Shown here: positions 54,383-62,819 of the stretch, one piece after another | Numbering within the stretch: the first letter of the stretch is position 1 | Layout of the letters: every line of letters begins with the position of its first letter | Source: Pseudonocardia cypriaca | Lineage (GTDB): Bacteria > Actinomycetota > Actinomycetes > Mycobacteriales > Pseudonocardiaceae | Direction of reading: 5' to 3' | NCBI RefSeq assembly: GCF_006717045.1 | Contig: NZ_VFPH01000001.1 | Span: 2,666,001-2,730,000, forward strand | DNA length: 64,000 nt | Position numbers and translations under genes: made by a program | The notes under the pieces: model-generated | Told to the model about the DNA's origin: nothing | The model's database searches: none | The model's input: the letters and a program-made list of their open reading frames with translations, nothing else

Positions 54383-55576
54383 ATGGTTCGCGACCTGGGC
54401 AGCTTTCCCAGGCCGGTGCTCGCTGCGCTGGCTGCTGCCGAGCGGCTGCTCACCCGCCGGTCCGGCGCCGGTGTCGTGCTCGCGGACCCCGAGGATCTCG
54501 GGGGCAGCGAGCGGTCGGTGGTGGCGCGCGCCCGGCTGGCGCGCAACCCGTTCTCGCTGCCGCGCACGATCGTCGTCAAGCATTACCTCGGCGAGCCCGA
54601 TCCGGACCGGCCCGACCCGTTCCACTACGAGGTCGCGAGCTGCCAGCTGTTCACGGCGCTCCCGGCGGACTCCCGCCCGAGCCCGGTGCTGATCGCGCAC
54701 GACCCGCAGGCCCGCCTGCTCGTGCTGGAGGACCTGGGGCGCAGCTCCACCCTGGCCGACAAGCTCTTCGGGCCCGACCCGGACGCCGCCCGGCGCAACA
54801 TGCTCAGCTGGGCTCGGGCGCTGGGCCGGATGCAGGCCGCCACGGCGGGGCGCGAGGGCGACTTCGGGGCGCTGCTGCGCAGGCTGGGGGAGCGGGCCTG
54901 GCGCGACCCGGTGGCCGAGGACGCCCGCGTCGCGCTCGCCAAGGGGCCGGCTCTGCTGGCCAGGGAGCTCGGGGTCGACGCCTCGTCCGCGGCCGTGCTG
55001 GAGGCCCACGAGACGGCCCGCCTGCTCGGCGGCACCCGGTACCGGGCGTTCAGCCCGTCCGACACGTGTCCCGACAACAACCTCGTCACCAGCCGTGGCG
55101 TGCGGTTCGTCGACTTCGAATGGGGTTGCTTCCGCGACGTCGCGCTCGACGCGGCGTACTTCCGCGTGCCGTTCCCCGGGTGCGAGGCGAGCTTCGCCCT
55201 GCCTGCCGGTCTGGCCGACACGATGCTCGACGCGTGGCGCGACGAGGTCGCCGCCGTGTGGCCCGACCTGGACGACCACCGCGTGCTCGAGCGCAGGCTG
55301 CTGCACGCCCAGCTGCTCTGGGTGTGGCTCACGACGTGGTGGCTCCTGCCCCGCATCCGGGAGCGGGACCGCCCGATCGGCCCCGACGCCACCCGGTCGC
55401 CGCGGATCAGCAGCGCGCTGGGGCACTACTGGCGCCAGATGGCCCGGGCCGCCGAGACCGGTGGCCTCCCTGCAACGGCCGAGCTCGGGGACGCGGTGGC
55501 CGACGCACTGGCGAAGCGGTTCCCGGACGCGCCCGGCACGCTGCCGGTCTACCCCGCCTTCCGGTCGGTCGCCTGA
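54383..55576 (+). CDS. Aminoglycoside-phosphotransferase-like kinase fold protein
   Basis: This is a 397-residue protein with the APH/choline-kinase pattern. The Lys is in PRTIVVKHYLGE, the catalytic loop reads FSPSDTCPDNNLVT (an HxDxxxxN variant with His replaced by Ser), and the metal Asp is in VRFVDFEWGCFRD. VLEDLGRSS is the hinge. The changed His means activity is not certain. No substrate can be suggested. Confidence 0.75.
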   Translation: MVRDLGSFPRPVLAALAAAERLLTRRSGAGVVLADPEDLGGSERSVVARARLARNPFSLPRTIVVKHYLGEPDPDRPDPFHYEVASCQLFTALPADSRPSPVLIAHDPQARLLVLEDLGRSSTLADKLFGPDPDAARRNMLSWARALGRMQAATAGREGDFGALLRRLGERAWRDPVAEDARVALAKGPALLARELGVDASSAAVLEAHETARLLGGTRYRAFSPSDTCPDNNLVTSRGVRFVDFEWGCFRDVALDAAYFRVPFPGCEASFALPAGLADTMLDAWRDEVAAVWPDLDDHRVLERRLLHAQLLWVWLTTWWLLPRIRERDRPIGPDATRSPRISSALGHYWRQMARAAETGGLPATAELGDAVADALAKRFPDAPGTLPVYPAFRSVA

Positions 55577-55672
55577 TCTTCGCTGGTCAGCGCACCGATC
55601 GTTCGTCCCATCGCCCTCGACACGTCATCCCGCGAACACCCCTGGTGAGCCGAGGTCGGTGATCGTGGCGGT

Positions 55673-56521
55673 GTGAGCGTGCAGCCCTCGACTGTGCCAC
55701 CGCCACCCGAGCCCTTCCGGCCTCGACTCGCACTCGTCCCGCCGCCGCAGCCCCGCCCCGTCCGGACGCTGGTGACGCTCGGCGACTCCACCGCCGCCGG
55801 GCTCGGAGACCCCGTGCCGGGCGGCGGATGGCGCGGGTTCCCCGTCCTGCTGGCCGGGGCGCTCGGCGCGCGCCTGGTGAACCCGGCCGTCACCGGTGCC
55901 CGCATGGCCGACGTGCGCCGCGACCAGCTCCCGGTGGCCCTCGCGGCCGAGCCGGACGTCGCGGTGGTCTTCGTCGGCATGAACGACACCCTGCGCTCGG
56001 ACTTCGACTCCGTCCGGCTGGGGGCGGACCTCGCCGCGACGGTGACCGCGCTGCGCGCGGCCGGGGCGCACGTGCTGCTGATGCGCTACCACGACCACAC
56101 GCGGGTGTTCCCGCTGCCGGCTCCGCTGCGCCGGGCCCTCTGGCGCCGGGTCGTGGCGCTCAACCTGGCCATCGACGCGGTCGTCGCCGGGCTCGACGAC
56201 GGCATCGGGGTCCTCGATCTGGACGTGTTGCCCGGCGGTTACGAGCGCGCGGCCTGGGCGGTCGACCGGCTGCACCCGTCCGAGCTGGGGCACCGGATCC
56301 TCGCCGCAGGCCTCGTCGTGCTGCTCGCCGATGCCGGCTTCGCCGTGCCGGGCGAGGTGAGCCTGCAGTGCGGCGGCGGTCGCAAGGTGACGGCCCTGCA
56401 CCGGGCCGCCTGGCTGGTGTTCAGGGGCGTGCCGTGGCTGGTGCGGCGAGGCCGGGACCTCGGGCCGGTGATCTTCCAGGGATTGGCCGGCGAGCTCCGG
56501 GCCGGGTTGGGCCGCGCCTGA
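55673..56521 (+). CDS. SGNH/GDSL hydrolase family protein
   Basis: This is a 282-residue lipase/esterase-like protein. Block I LVTLGDSTAAGLGDPVPGGGW carries the Ser, VVFVGMNDT the block III Asn and DRLHPSELGH the block V Asp and His. No signal peptide is seen, and a Pro-rich N terminus precedes the domain. The C terminus of about 60 residues beyond the domain is basic. Confidence 0.88.
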   Translation: MSVQPSTVPPPPEPFRPRLALVPPPQPRPVRTLVTLGDSTAAGLGDPVPGGGWRGFPVLLAGALGARLVNPAVTGARMADVRRDQLPVALAAEPDVAVVFVGMNDTLRSDFDSVRLGADLAATVTALRAAGAHVLLMRYHDHTRVFPLPAPLRRALWRRVVALNLAIDAVVAGLDDGIGVLDLDVLPGGYERAAWAVDRLHPSELGHRILAAGLVVLLADAGFAVPGEVSLQCGGGRKVTALHRAAWLVFRGVPWLVRRGRDLGPVIFQGLAGELRAGLGRA

Positions 56522-56588
56522 TCAGGCGGTGGCGTCAGGCAGTTTTCGTCAAGCAACGTTCATCAGGCAGTGCCGATCAAGCGGCGCG
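56519..56588. repeat. Degenerate 14-bp tandem repeat between convergent genes
   Basis: Five units of about 13-14 bp follow one another: GATCAGGCGGTGGC, GTCAGGCAGTTTTC, GTCAAGCAACGTTC, ATCAGGCAGTGCC, GATCAAGCGGCG. Each has TCA(A/G)GC. They bridge the stop of the SGNH gene and the stop of the small zinc-ribbon gene and provide stop codons for both strands. Confidence 0.6.
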
Positions 56589-56789
56589 CCGCATCGGGAC
56601 CGGTGCCGCCGGCGCGGTCGGCGACGCCACCGCGAGCAGCGCCTCGATCCGCCACAGCTGCGCACGGGTGCAGGTGGGGCAGATCCACGTGATCGAGCCG
56701 TCCGGTTCGTGCTGGCTGCTCCAGGCGAGGCCCGTGGCATCGGCCGGGGTGCGCTCCAGGGCGCAGAGCGGGCAGGCGGTGTTGTCCAT
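56577..56789 (-). CDS. Small zinc-ribbon protein
   Basis: This is a 70-residue protein with two CxxC knuckles, TACPLCALE and WICPTCTRAQLWRIE, separated by about 29 residues, so one zinc ion is likely. It resembles short actinobacterial proteins of unknown function. ATG 56789 begins MDNTACPLC; it is divergent from the sigma factor gene 65 bp away. Confidence 0.75.
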   Translation of the reverse strand: MDNTACPLCALERTPADATGLAWSSQHEPDGSITWICPTCTRAQLWRIEALLAVASPTAPAAPVPMRRAA

Positions 56790-56842
56790 GCTCCCGAGGC
56801 TTCCGGGTGCGGATTGCAGTCGGATGAACCCCGGATAAAGGT

Positions 56843-56854
56843 TACGCTCCGTGG
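56843..56854 (+). promoter_or_regulatory. Leaderless promoter of the sigma factor gene
   Basis: TACGCT (56843-56848) ends 6 nt before ATG 56855; no Shine-Dalgarno is present. Confidence 0.55.
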
Positions 56855-57760
56855 ATGTCCGACTACTGGAGGTCCTCTGGTAGTTGCTTACCTGTGAGCG
56901 GGGCATTGGCCGAGGCCGACTGGGAAGCGCATCGCTCCGCCGTCTTCGGCGCGGCCTACCGGATCCTCGGCACGGTGGCCGACGCCGACGACGTCACGCA
57001 GGAGGTGTGGCTGCGCGCCGCTGCCGCCGACCTGTCCGCGGTGCGTGACGTGCGGGCCTGGCTGGTGACCGTGGCCGCCCGGACGGCCTACAACGTGCTG
57101 AAGTCGGCCCGCGTCCGCCGGGAGTCCTACGTGGGGCCCTGGCTGCCGGAACCGCTGCTGACCGGTCCGGACGCGGCCGCCGCTGTGCTCGTGGACGAGT
57201 CGGTCAGCACCGCGATGCTGGTGGTGATGGAGACGCTCGGCCCGGCCGAACGCGTCGCGCTGGTGCTGCACGACGTCTTCGACTTCCCGTTCGACCGGAT
57301 CGCCGACGTCCTCGGCAGTACGCCCGCGGCCAGCCGCAAGCTCGCCTCCCGCGCCCGGGCCCGGGTCGCTGCGGTCGAGGAGCGGCCGCGGGCGTCGAAG
57401 GCCGAGACCGAACGGGTGCTCAAAGCGTTCAAGGCGGCCGCGGACGCGGGGGACATGGCCGGGCTGATCGAGCTGCTGCACCCCGAGGCCGTCTACGTCG
57501 CCGACGGCGGCGGCAAGGTCACCGCCGCGCGCAGGCCGGTGGTGGGCGCCGCGCAGGTCGCGCTGCTGGCGGTCCGGCAGATCGAGATCAGGCGCCCCGA
57601 CGCGTTCCGGGTCATCGAGGTGAACGGCAGGCCCGCACTGGCGACGTTCGACGGCGGCGAGCTGGTCTGGCTCGACACCGTGGACGTCGTCGACGGGCGG
57701 ATCACGGCCTTCCGGCGGCTGGCCAACCCGGAGAAGCTCGCCCGCATCGGTCACATCTGA
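56855..57760 (+). CDS. ECF41-type RNA polymerase sigma factor (SigJ-like)
   Basis: This is a 301-residue ECF sigma factor with a fused SnoaL-like C-terminal domain. Region 2 is VFGAAYRILGTVADADDVTQEVWLR, the linker has WLPEPLL, region 4 VALVLHDVFDFPFDRIADVLGST. The two ECF41 hallmarks are in the C-terminal domain: DGGGK near 210 and NPEKL near the end. In ECF41 the extension acts as built-in regulator in place of an anti-sigma factor. The neighbours, a flavin oxidoreductase and an NmrA-type epimerase, are the COE-type partners expected for ECF41. ATG 56855 fits a leaderless promoter; GTG 56894 is the alternative. Confidence 0.9.
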   Translation: MSDYWRSSGSCLPVSGALAEADWEAHRSAVFGAAYRILGTVADADDVTQEVWLRAAAADLSAVRDVRAWLVTVAARTAYNVLKSARVRRESYVGPWLPEPLLTGPDAAAAVLVDESVSTAMLVVMETLGPAERVALVLHDVFDFPFDRIADVLGSTPAASRKLASRARARVAAVEERPRASKAETERVLKAFKAAADAGDMAGLIELLHPEAVYVADGGGKVTAARRPVVGAAQVALLAVRQIEIRRPDAFRVIEVNGRPALATFDGGELVWLDTVDVVDGRITAFRRLANPEKLARIGHI

Positions 57761-57775
57761 ACCCGCCGTCTTGTC
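57749..57775 (+). promoter_or_regulatory. Candidate ECF41-dependent promoter
   Basis: GGTCACA (57749-57755), 16 nt, TGTC (57772-57775) differs at one position in each half from the ECF41 consensus TGTCACA-N16-CGTC. It lies at the end of the sigma gene, 35 bp before the oxidoreductase start, so it would drive the oxidoreductase and epimerase genes. Confidence 0.5.
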
Positions 57776-57809
57776 TCCCTGCCGATCAACGACAGAGAGG
57801 ACGGCACGA

Positions 57810-58958
57810 ATGGCCCACGTTGTGATCATCGGAGGCGGTTTCGCCGGCGTGTGGAGCGCGGCGGGCGCGGCGCTGGCCCGCGGGGACGCGGACCTGCGCA
57901 TCACGCTCGTCGCGCCGAACGAGCAGATGGTGCTGCGGCCGCGGCTGTACGAGCCGGAGCCGGACCTGGCGACGGTCGAGCTCGGCAGGGTCCTCGGGCC
58001 GATCGGCGTCGAGCACCTGCGGGCCACGGTGAGCACGATCGACACCGGCCGGCGGGTGGTGGTGGCCGACGGTGAGGAGATCGGCTACGACCGCCTGGTC
58101 CTCGCGGCGGGCAGCGCGCTCGTCCGGCCCGACGGCCTGCCCGGCGGCGAACGGCTCTTCGACATCGACACCCTGGACGGGGCCCGGCGGCTCATTGACC
58201 ACCTGCGCGGCCGGGAGGGCTACTCGACCGTGGTGGTCGGCGCCGGGTTCGTCGGCCTGGAGGCCGCGACCGCGCTGGCCGAGCGGGGGCGGGTGCTGGT
58301 GGTGGACCGCTCGGATGTGGTCGGGCACCAGCTCGGCCCCGGCCCCCGCGCCGAGATCGAGTCGGCGCTCGACCAGCTGGGCATCGACCGCAGGCTCGGG
58401 ACGACGGTGGCGGAGGTCGGCGACGGGTACGCCGTGCTGTCCGACGGCAGCCGGGTCGAGGCGGACGCGGTGGTGTGGTGCGTGGGGATGCGGGCCAGCG
58501 AGCTCACCCGGCAGATCGCGGACGGTCTCGACCACCTCGGCCGGGTCCCGGTGGACCGGCAGCTGCGCGCCCTGCCCGACGTGTTCGTCGCCGGGGACAC
58601 GGCCGCGGCGCCGTTCGACGCCGAGCACACGGCCATGCAGGCATGCCAGCACGCCACCCCGCTCGGCAAGGTCGCCGGGTACAACGCGGCAGCCGACCTG
58701 CTCGGCGCGCCGCTGCGCGGCTTCACGCCCGGCCCGTACGTCACGTGCCTCGACCTCGGTGGCGCCGGCGGGATCTTCACGCGCGGCTGGGACCGCAGGG
58801 TGATGGTCGCGGGCGCCGAGGGCGGGGCGATCAAGAAGGGGATCAACCAGGCCATCCACCCGCCCGTCGACGACGCTGCGAAGATCCTCGCGGCCGCGGA
58901 TCAGGTCTACCTCGAGCTCCCCTTCTTCCCACGTGCCGAAGAGGAGGACGCCGCCTGA
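57810..58958 (+). CDS. FAD-dependent NAD(P)H oxidoreductase (NDH-2-like)
   Basis: This is a 382-residue two-dinucleotide-fold flavoprotein. HVVIIGGGFAGVWSA binds FAD (GGGFAG at 8-13), VVVGAGFVGLEAATALAERG binds NAD(P)H, and VFVAGDTAAAPFDAEHTAMQACQHA closes the FAD site. It resembles type II NADH dehydrogenases but lacks an obvious membrane anchor. The ATG has GAGAGG upstream. It is the first target candidate of the adjacent ECF41 sigma factor. Confidence 0.9.
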   Translation: MAHVVIIGGGFAGVWSAAGAALARGDADLRITLVAPNEQMVLRPRLYEPEPDLATVELGRVLGPIGVEHLRATVSTIDTGRRVVVADGEEIGYDRLVLAAGSALVRPDGLPGGERLFDIDTLDGARRLIDHLRGREGYSTVVVGAGFVGLEAATALAERGRVLVVDRSDVVGHQLGPGPRAEIESALDQLGIDRRLGTTVAEVGDGYAVLSDGSRVEADAVVWCVGMRASELTRQIADGLDHLGRVPVDRQLRALPDVFVAGDTAAAPFDAEHTAMQACQHATPLGKVAGYNAAADLLGAPLRGFTPGPYVTCLDLGGAGGIFTRGWDRRVMVAGAEGGAIKKGINQAIHPPVDDAAKILAAADQVYLELPFFPRAEEEDAA

Positions 58959-58969
58959 AGGGACGACGG

Positions 58970-59803
58970 ATGATCCTGGTGACCGGGGCGACCGGCAACG
59001 TCGGCCGGCACGTGCTCTCCCAGCTCCGCGCCACGGGAGCGGCCGACGTCCGCGCCCTCGTGCGCCCGGGGGCGGCCCCGCCCGACGGCGTCGGCGTCGC
59101 GACGGGGCGCCTCGACGAGCCGGCCGGGCTGAGCGCGGCGTTGGCCGGGGTGGAGACGGTCTTCCTCGTGTGGCCGTTCCTCACCACCGAGGGTGCGCCC
59201 GCGGTGCTGGAGGCGATCGGCCGCCACGCCCGGCGCCTGGTCTACCTGTCGTCGATCGGTGTGGGCGGGCCCGAGGAGCGGGCCGACCCGATCTTCACGC
59301 TGCACGCCGGGATGGAACGGCTGATCCGGGAGAACGGGCTGCCGCACACGGTGCTGCGCTCGGACACGATCGCGAGCAACACCCTGGCCTGGGCCGAGCA
59401 GATCCGCAACACCGGGATCGTGCGTGGCCCGCTCACCGCGGCGACGGCGGTCGTCGATCCGCGCGACATCGCCGCCGTCGCCGCCCGCGTGCTCGCCGAC
59501 GACGCGCACGCGGGCGCGACCTACGGGCTGACGGGCCCCGAGGTGATCAGCCGCCCCGAGCAGGTCCGGGCGATCGGGGCGGCGATCGGCCGGGAGCTGC
59601 GCATCGAGGAGGTTCCCGTCCGGGACGCGCGAGCGCAGATGCTGGCCGACGGGCGCCCGTCCGCCCTGGTGGACGCCCTGCTGTCGGCGGCGGAGAACCG
59701 GTCCGCCTCGACCCTCGTGACGTCCGAGGTCGAGGACCTCACCGGGAAGCCGTCACGCAGCTTCCCTCAGTGGGCGCACGACCACCGGAAGGCGTTCCGC
59801 TGA
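58970..59803 (+). CDS. NAD(P)H-binding NmrA-type epimerase/dehydrogenase
   Basis: This is a 277-residue atypical short-chain dehydrogenase. ILVTGATGNVGRHVLSQL gives the GxxGxxG motif, YLSSIGVGGPEERADP the region where classic enzymes have Tyr-x-x-x-Lys (missing here), and LPHTVLRSDTIASNTLAW the substrate part. Such proteins often sense NADP redox state or reduce small quinones. It follows the flavoprotein by 11 bp and is the epimerase partner expected in ECF41 loci. Confidence 0.9.
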   Translation: MILVTGATGNVGRHVLSQLRATGAADVRALVRPGAAPPDGVGVATGRLDEPAGLSAALAGVETVFLVWPFLTTEGAPAVLEAIGRHARRLVYLSSIGVGGPEERADPIFTLHAGMERLIRENGLPHTVLRSDTIASNTLAWAEQIRNTGIVRGPLTAATAVVDPRDIAAVAARVLADDAHAGATYGLTGPEVISRPEQVRAIGAAIGRELRIEEVPVRDARAQMLADGRPSALVDALLSAAENRSASTLVTSEVEDLTGKPSRSFPQWAHDHRKAFR

Positions 59804-60967
59804 TCAACCCGCCGCGCTGCTGCGCAGGAAGCGGTCGATGCGCACGAGCGCCTCCTCCAGCAGCGGCAGCGCGGTGGCGTACGAGCAACGGACGTGGCCC
59901 TCGCCCGACGGCCCGAAGACGCTCCCGGGCACCACCGCCACGTGCTCGGCGTGCAGCAGGCGCTCGGCGAACGTCTCCGAGTCCATCCCGGACGAGCGGA
60001 TCGAGGGGAACGCGTAGAACGCGCCGCCGGGCTCCGGGCAGTCGAGGCCGGTCTCGCGCAGTCCCTTGACGAACACGCGCCTGCGCCGGTCGTAGTCGGC
60101 GACCATCGCGTCGACCTCGTCGTCCGGCGCCGAGAGCGCCTCGACGGCCGCGAGCTGCGAGATGTGCGGCGCGCACAGCATCGTGTACTGGTGCACCCGC
60201 ACCGCCAGCTCCGCGACGGCGGCCGGCGCGCAGATCCAGCCGACCCGCCAGCCCGTCATCGCGTGGGCCTTGGAGAACCCGCCCAGGAGCACGGTGCGCT
60301 CCCGGGCGCCGGGCAGCGTGCCGAGGCAGGTGTGACCGCCGGTGTAGGTGAGCCGGTCGTAGATCTCGTCCGAGACCAGGTAGAGGTCGTGCTCCTCGGC
60401 GAGCCGGACGAGCGCCTCCAGCGCGGCGCGCGGCTGCACCGCACCGGTCGGGTTGGCGGGTGAGCCGATGAGGATCGCCTTCGTGCGAGGCGTGATCGCG
60501 GCCGCGACGACCTCGGCGTCGACGGCGAACCCGTCCTCCCAGCGCGTCGGCACCCGCACCGGCGTGCCGCCCGCGAACGCAACGCACGGCTCGTAGGCCA
60601 CGTAGCAGGGCTCGGGGACGATCACCTCGTCGCCCGGGTTGAGCAGCACCCGAAGCGCGAGGTCGAGACCCTCGGACACGCCGGTGGTGATCAGGCACTC
60701 GCCGCCCGGGTCGTAGTCGGCGCCGTAGCGCTTCGCGAGGTCGGCGCAGATCAGCTCGCGCAGCTGCGGGAGTCCGGCGTTCGAGGTGTAGGTGGTGTAG
60801 CCCTGTTCGAGCGCGTAGATCCCGGCTTCGCGCACGCGCCACGGCGTGACGAAGTCGGGCTCGCCGACGCCGAGGGAGATCACGTCGTCCATCTCGGCGG
60901 CGATGTCGAAGAACCGGCGGATGCCCGACGGCGGGCAGGCCGCGATGACCTTGTTGAGCTCCCTCAC
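59804..60967 (-). CDS. Class I/II aminotransferase
   Basis: This is a 387-residue PLP fold-type I aminotransferase of the AspC/aromatic subgroup I-gamma. ISLGVGEPDFVTP and GYTTYTSNAGLPQLRE start it, ILIGSPANPTGAVQ and LVSDEIYDRLTY bind PLP, and GGFSKAHAMTGWRVGW holds the Schiff-base Lys. It is 10 bp downstream of an Lrp-type regulator, a common pairing in which the regulator senses the amino acid. Confidence 0.93.
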   Translation of the reverse strand: MRELNKVIAACPPSGIRRFFDIAAEMDDVISLGVGEPDFVTPWRVREAGIYALEQGYTTYTSNAGLPQLRELICADLAKRYGADYDPGGECLITTGVSEGLDLALRVLLNPGDEVIVPEPCYVAYEPCVAFAGGTPVRVPTRWEDGFAVDAEVVAAAITPRTKAILIGSPANPTGAVQPRAALEALVRLAEEHDLYLVSDEIYDRLTYTGGHTCLGTLPGARERTVLLGGFSKAHAMTGWRVGWICAPAAVAELAVRVHQYTMLCAPHISQLAAVEALSAPDDEVDAMVADYDRRRRVFVKGLRETGLDCPEPGGAFYAFPSIRSSGMDSETFAERLLHAEHVAVVPGSVFGPSGEGHVRCSYATALPLLEEALVRIDRFLRSSAAG

Positions 60968-60977
60968 CGTGCCGTCC

Positions 60978-61469
60978 TCATGGCGTCACCGGCAGCCGGT
61001 GGTCGGCCTCCTGCGCGGTGAAGGCGTCGCCGTCGCGCTTGTAGGTCTTGAGCACGAAGTGCGTGGCCGTCGACTGCACGCGGTCGATCGTCGAGAGCTT
61101 CTGGGACACGAAGTCCGAGACCGCCCGGATCGTGCGGGCGATCACCGTGCAGCGCAGGTCGTGCGTGCCGGACACCAGGTAGACGCTGCGTACCTCGTCG
61201 AAGCGCGCGATGCGCGCCGCGACGTCGTCGAACCCGACGCCCCTGGCGGGCGCGAGCGAGACGTCGATGAAGGCGGTGACGGTCTCGCTGGTCGGGTCCT
61301 CGTCGACGGCGTCCCAGTCGACCACCGCCTTGTACCGGCGGATCGCCCCGGACGCCTCCCAGGTCGCGATCGCCTCGCTCACCTCGGCGACCGGGAGGCC
61401 GGTCATCGTCGCGATGGTGTCGTGGGAGAGCTGGGCGTCGCGCTCCAGCAGTTCGAGGATCTGGCGCAC
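60978..61469 (-). CDS. Lrp/AsnC-family transcriptional regulator
   Basis: This is a 163-residue regulator. The winged helix is in VRQILELLERDAQLSHDTIATMTGL to SGAIRRYKAVVDWDAV, and the RAM effector-binding domain has VYLVSGTHDLRCTVIARTIRAVSDFV. GTG 61469 has TAGGGT ending 7 nt upstream (leaderless), within the end of the preceding aminotransferase. It lies between two aminotransferase genes, so an amino acid is the probable effector. Confidence 0.92.
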   Translation of the reverse strand: MRQILELLERDAQLSHDTIATMTGLPVAEVSEAIATWEASGAIRRYKAVVDWDAVDEDPTSETVTAFIDVSLAPARGVGFDDVAARIARFDEVRSVYLVSGTHDLRCTVIARTIRAVSDFVSQKLSTIDRVQSTATHFVLKTYKRDGDAFTAQEADHRLPVTP

Positions 61470-61479
61470 CCGCGAAACC

Positions 61480-62661
61480 CTACGTCGCGCTCGCGCCCCA
61501 GGCGGCGCCGAGCCGCTCCACGGCCGTGTGGAGCTCCGCGGGCGGATTGGAGGCGTAGCAGAGGCGGGCCGCGGCCGACAGGTCCTGCCCGACGGCGAAC
61601 GCGGTGCCGGGCACGTACCCGACGCCGTGGTCGAGCGCCGTGGGAAGGAGGTCGGCCGGGCGGGTGCCATCGGTGAACTCCAGCCAGCAGAACATGCCGC
61701 CGGTCGGGACGGAGCAGGTGACGGCGTCGCCGAACACCCCCGCGACGGCGCCGGTGAGGGCTCCGGCCCGGTCGTGCAGGGCCGCGCGCAGCCGGTCGAG
61801 GTGAGCGTCGAACCAGGCGTGGTCGGCCAGCAGCTCGGCCGTGACGAGCTGGGTGAGGCTGGACGTGCACAGGTCGGTGCACTGCTTGAGCCGCTCGACC
61901 GCGGCGCAGAGCGGCGCGGGCCCGGTGAGCCAGCCGACCCGCAGCGCGGGGGCGAGCACCTTCGACGCGCTGCCCAGGCGCACCACGCGGTCGCCGTGGG
62001 CGGCCACGGGTGTGGGGAGCGGATGCCCGTCGAAGGCGAGCAGCCCGTACGGGTCGTCCTCGACCACGAGGAAGCCGTAGCGCTCGGCGAGCTCGGCTAG
62101 GTACGCCCGCCGCGGTGGGCTGAGCGTGGCGCCCCGCGGGTTGTGGAAGCTCGACACGGTGTGCACAAGCCGGGGGCGCAGGCCCGCGGCGAGCCGGTCG
62201 GCGAGCACGTCGACGGCCATCCCGTCGGCGTCGACCGGCACCGGGTGCAGGGTCGCCCCCGCGGCCTGGAACACCTGCAAGGCGCCGACGTAGACCGGGT
62301 CCTCGACGACGACCGGATCACCCGGGTCGAGCAGCGCCCGCGCCACGAGATCGAGCGCCTGCTGGGAGCCGCTGGTCACGACGACGGCTTCGGCGGCCAT
62401 GGTGCGGCCGAGCCGCTCGGACTCGTGCTCGGCGACGACCTCGCGCAGCGGCCGCAGACCGGCGGTCTCGCCGTACTGGACGGCGGCCGGGTCGGCCACG
62501 GCCGTGGCGAGGGCCTGCGCGATCCGCTCCCGCGGGAGCAGGTCGGTGCCGGGGAGACCACCGGCGAGCGAGATCACCTCGGGGCGGGCGGTCAGGGCGA
62601 GGAGGTCGCGGATGGCCGAGCCGCGAACGTCGTGCAGCCGGGTGGAGAGGGTGATGGTCAT
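61480..62661 (-). CDS. PLP-dependent aminotransferase (2-aminoadipate / MocR-domain type)
   Basis: This is a 393-residue fold-type I enzyme. EVISLAGGLPGTDLLPRE and YGETAGLRPLREVVAEH open it, and VVVTSGSQQALDLVARALLDPGD, FHNPRGATLS, VVEDDPYGLLAFDG and RLGSASKVLAPALRVGW (Lys for PLP) follow. It matches the catalytic part of MocR proteins but has no helix-turn-helix, so it is a plain LysN/2-aminoadipate-type aminotransferase. ATG start. Confidence 0.92.
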   Translation of the reverse strand: MTITLSTRLHDVRGSAIRDLLALTARPEVISLAGGLPGTDLLPRERIAQALATAVADPAAVQYGETAGLRPLREVVAEHESERLGRTMAAEAVVVTSGSQQALDLVARALLDPGDPVVVEDPVYVGALQVFQAAGATLHPVPVDADGMAVDVLADRLAAGLRPRLVHTVSSFHNPRGATLSPPRRAYLAELAERYGFLVVEDDPYGLLAFDGHPLPTPVAAHGDRVVRLGSASKVLAPALRVGWLTGPAPLCAAVERLKQCTDLCTSSLTQLVTAELLADHAWFDAHLDRLRAALHDRAGALTGAVAGVFGDAVTCSVPTGGMFCWLEFTDGTRPADLLPTALDHGVGYVPGTAFAVGQDLSAAARLCYASNPPAELHTAVERLGAAWGASAT

Positions 62662-62754
62662 ACGGGCCGCCTTCGAGCGTCGATCCAGGAGTGCGGGGTC
62701 GTCCTGGGTCGGCAGGGCGAGCGGTGTGCCGGGCGGGGTGGCGCCCGTTGCTAG

Positions 62755-62819
62755 GATGCCCTACGGATCCTGCGATGCGGAACAGGTTCTCGAATGATGA
62801 GATGCCCTAGGGTCGCCGG
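62755..62819 (+). promoter_or_regulatory. Direct repeats and leaderless promoter upstream of the TmrB-like gene
   Basis: GATGCCCTA(C/G)GG occurs at 62755-62766 and 62801-62812, 46 bp apart. The second copy contains the -10 TAGGGT (62808-62813), which ends 6 nt before ATG 62820. A regulator or a duplicated promoter could explain the pair. Confidence 0.45.
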
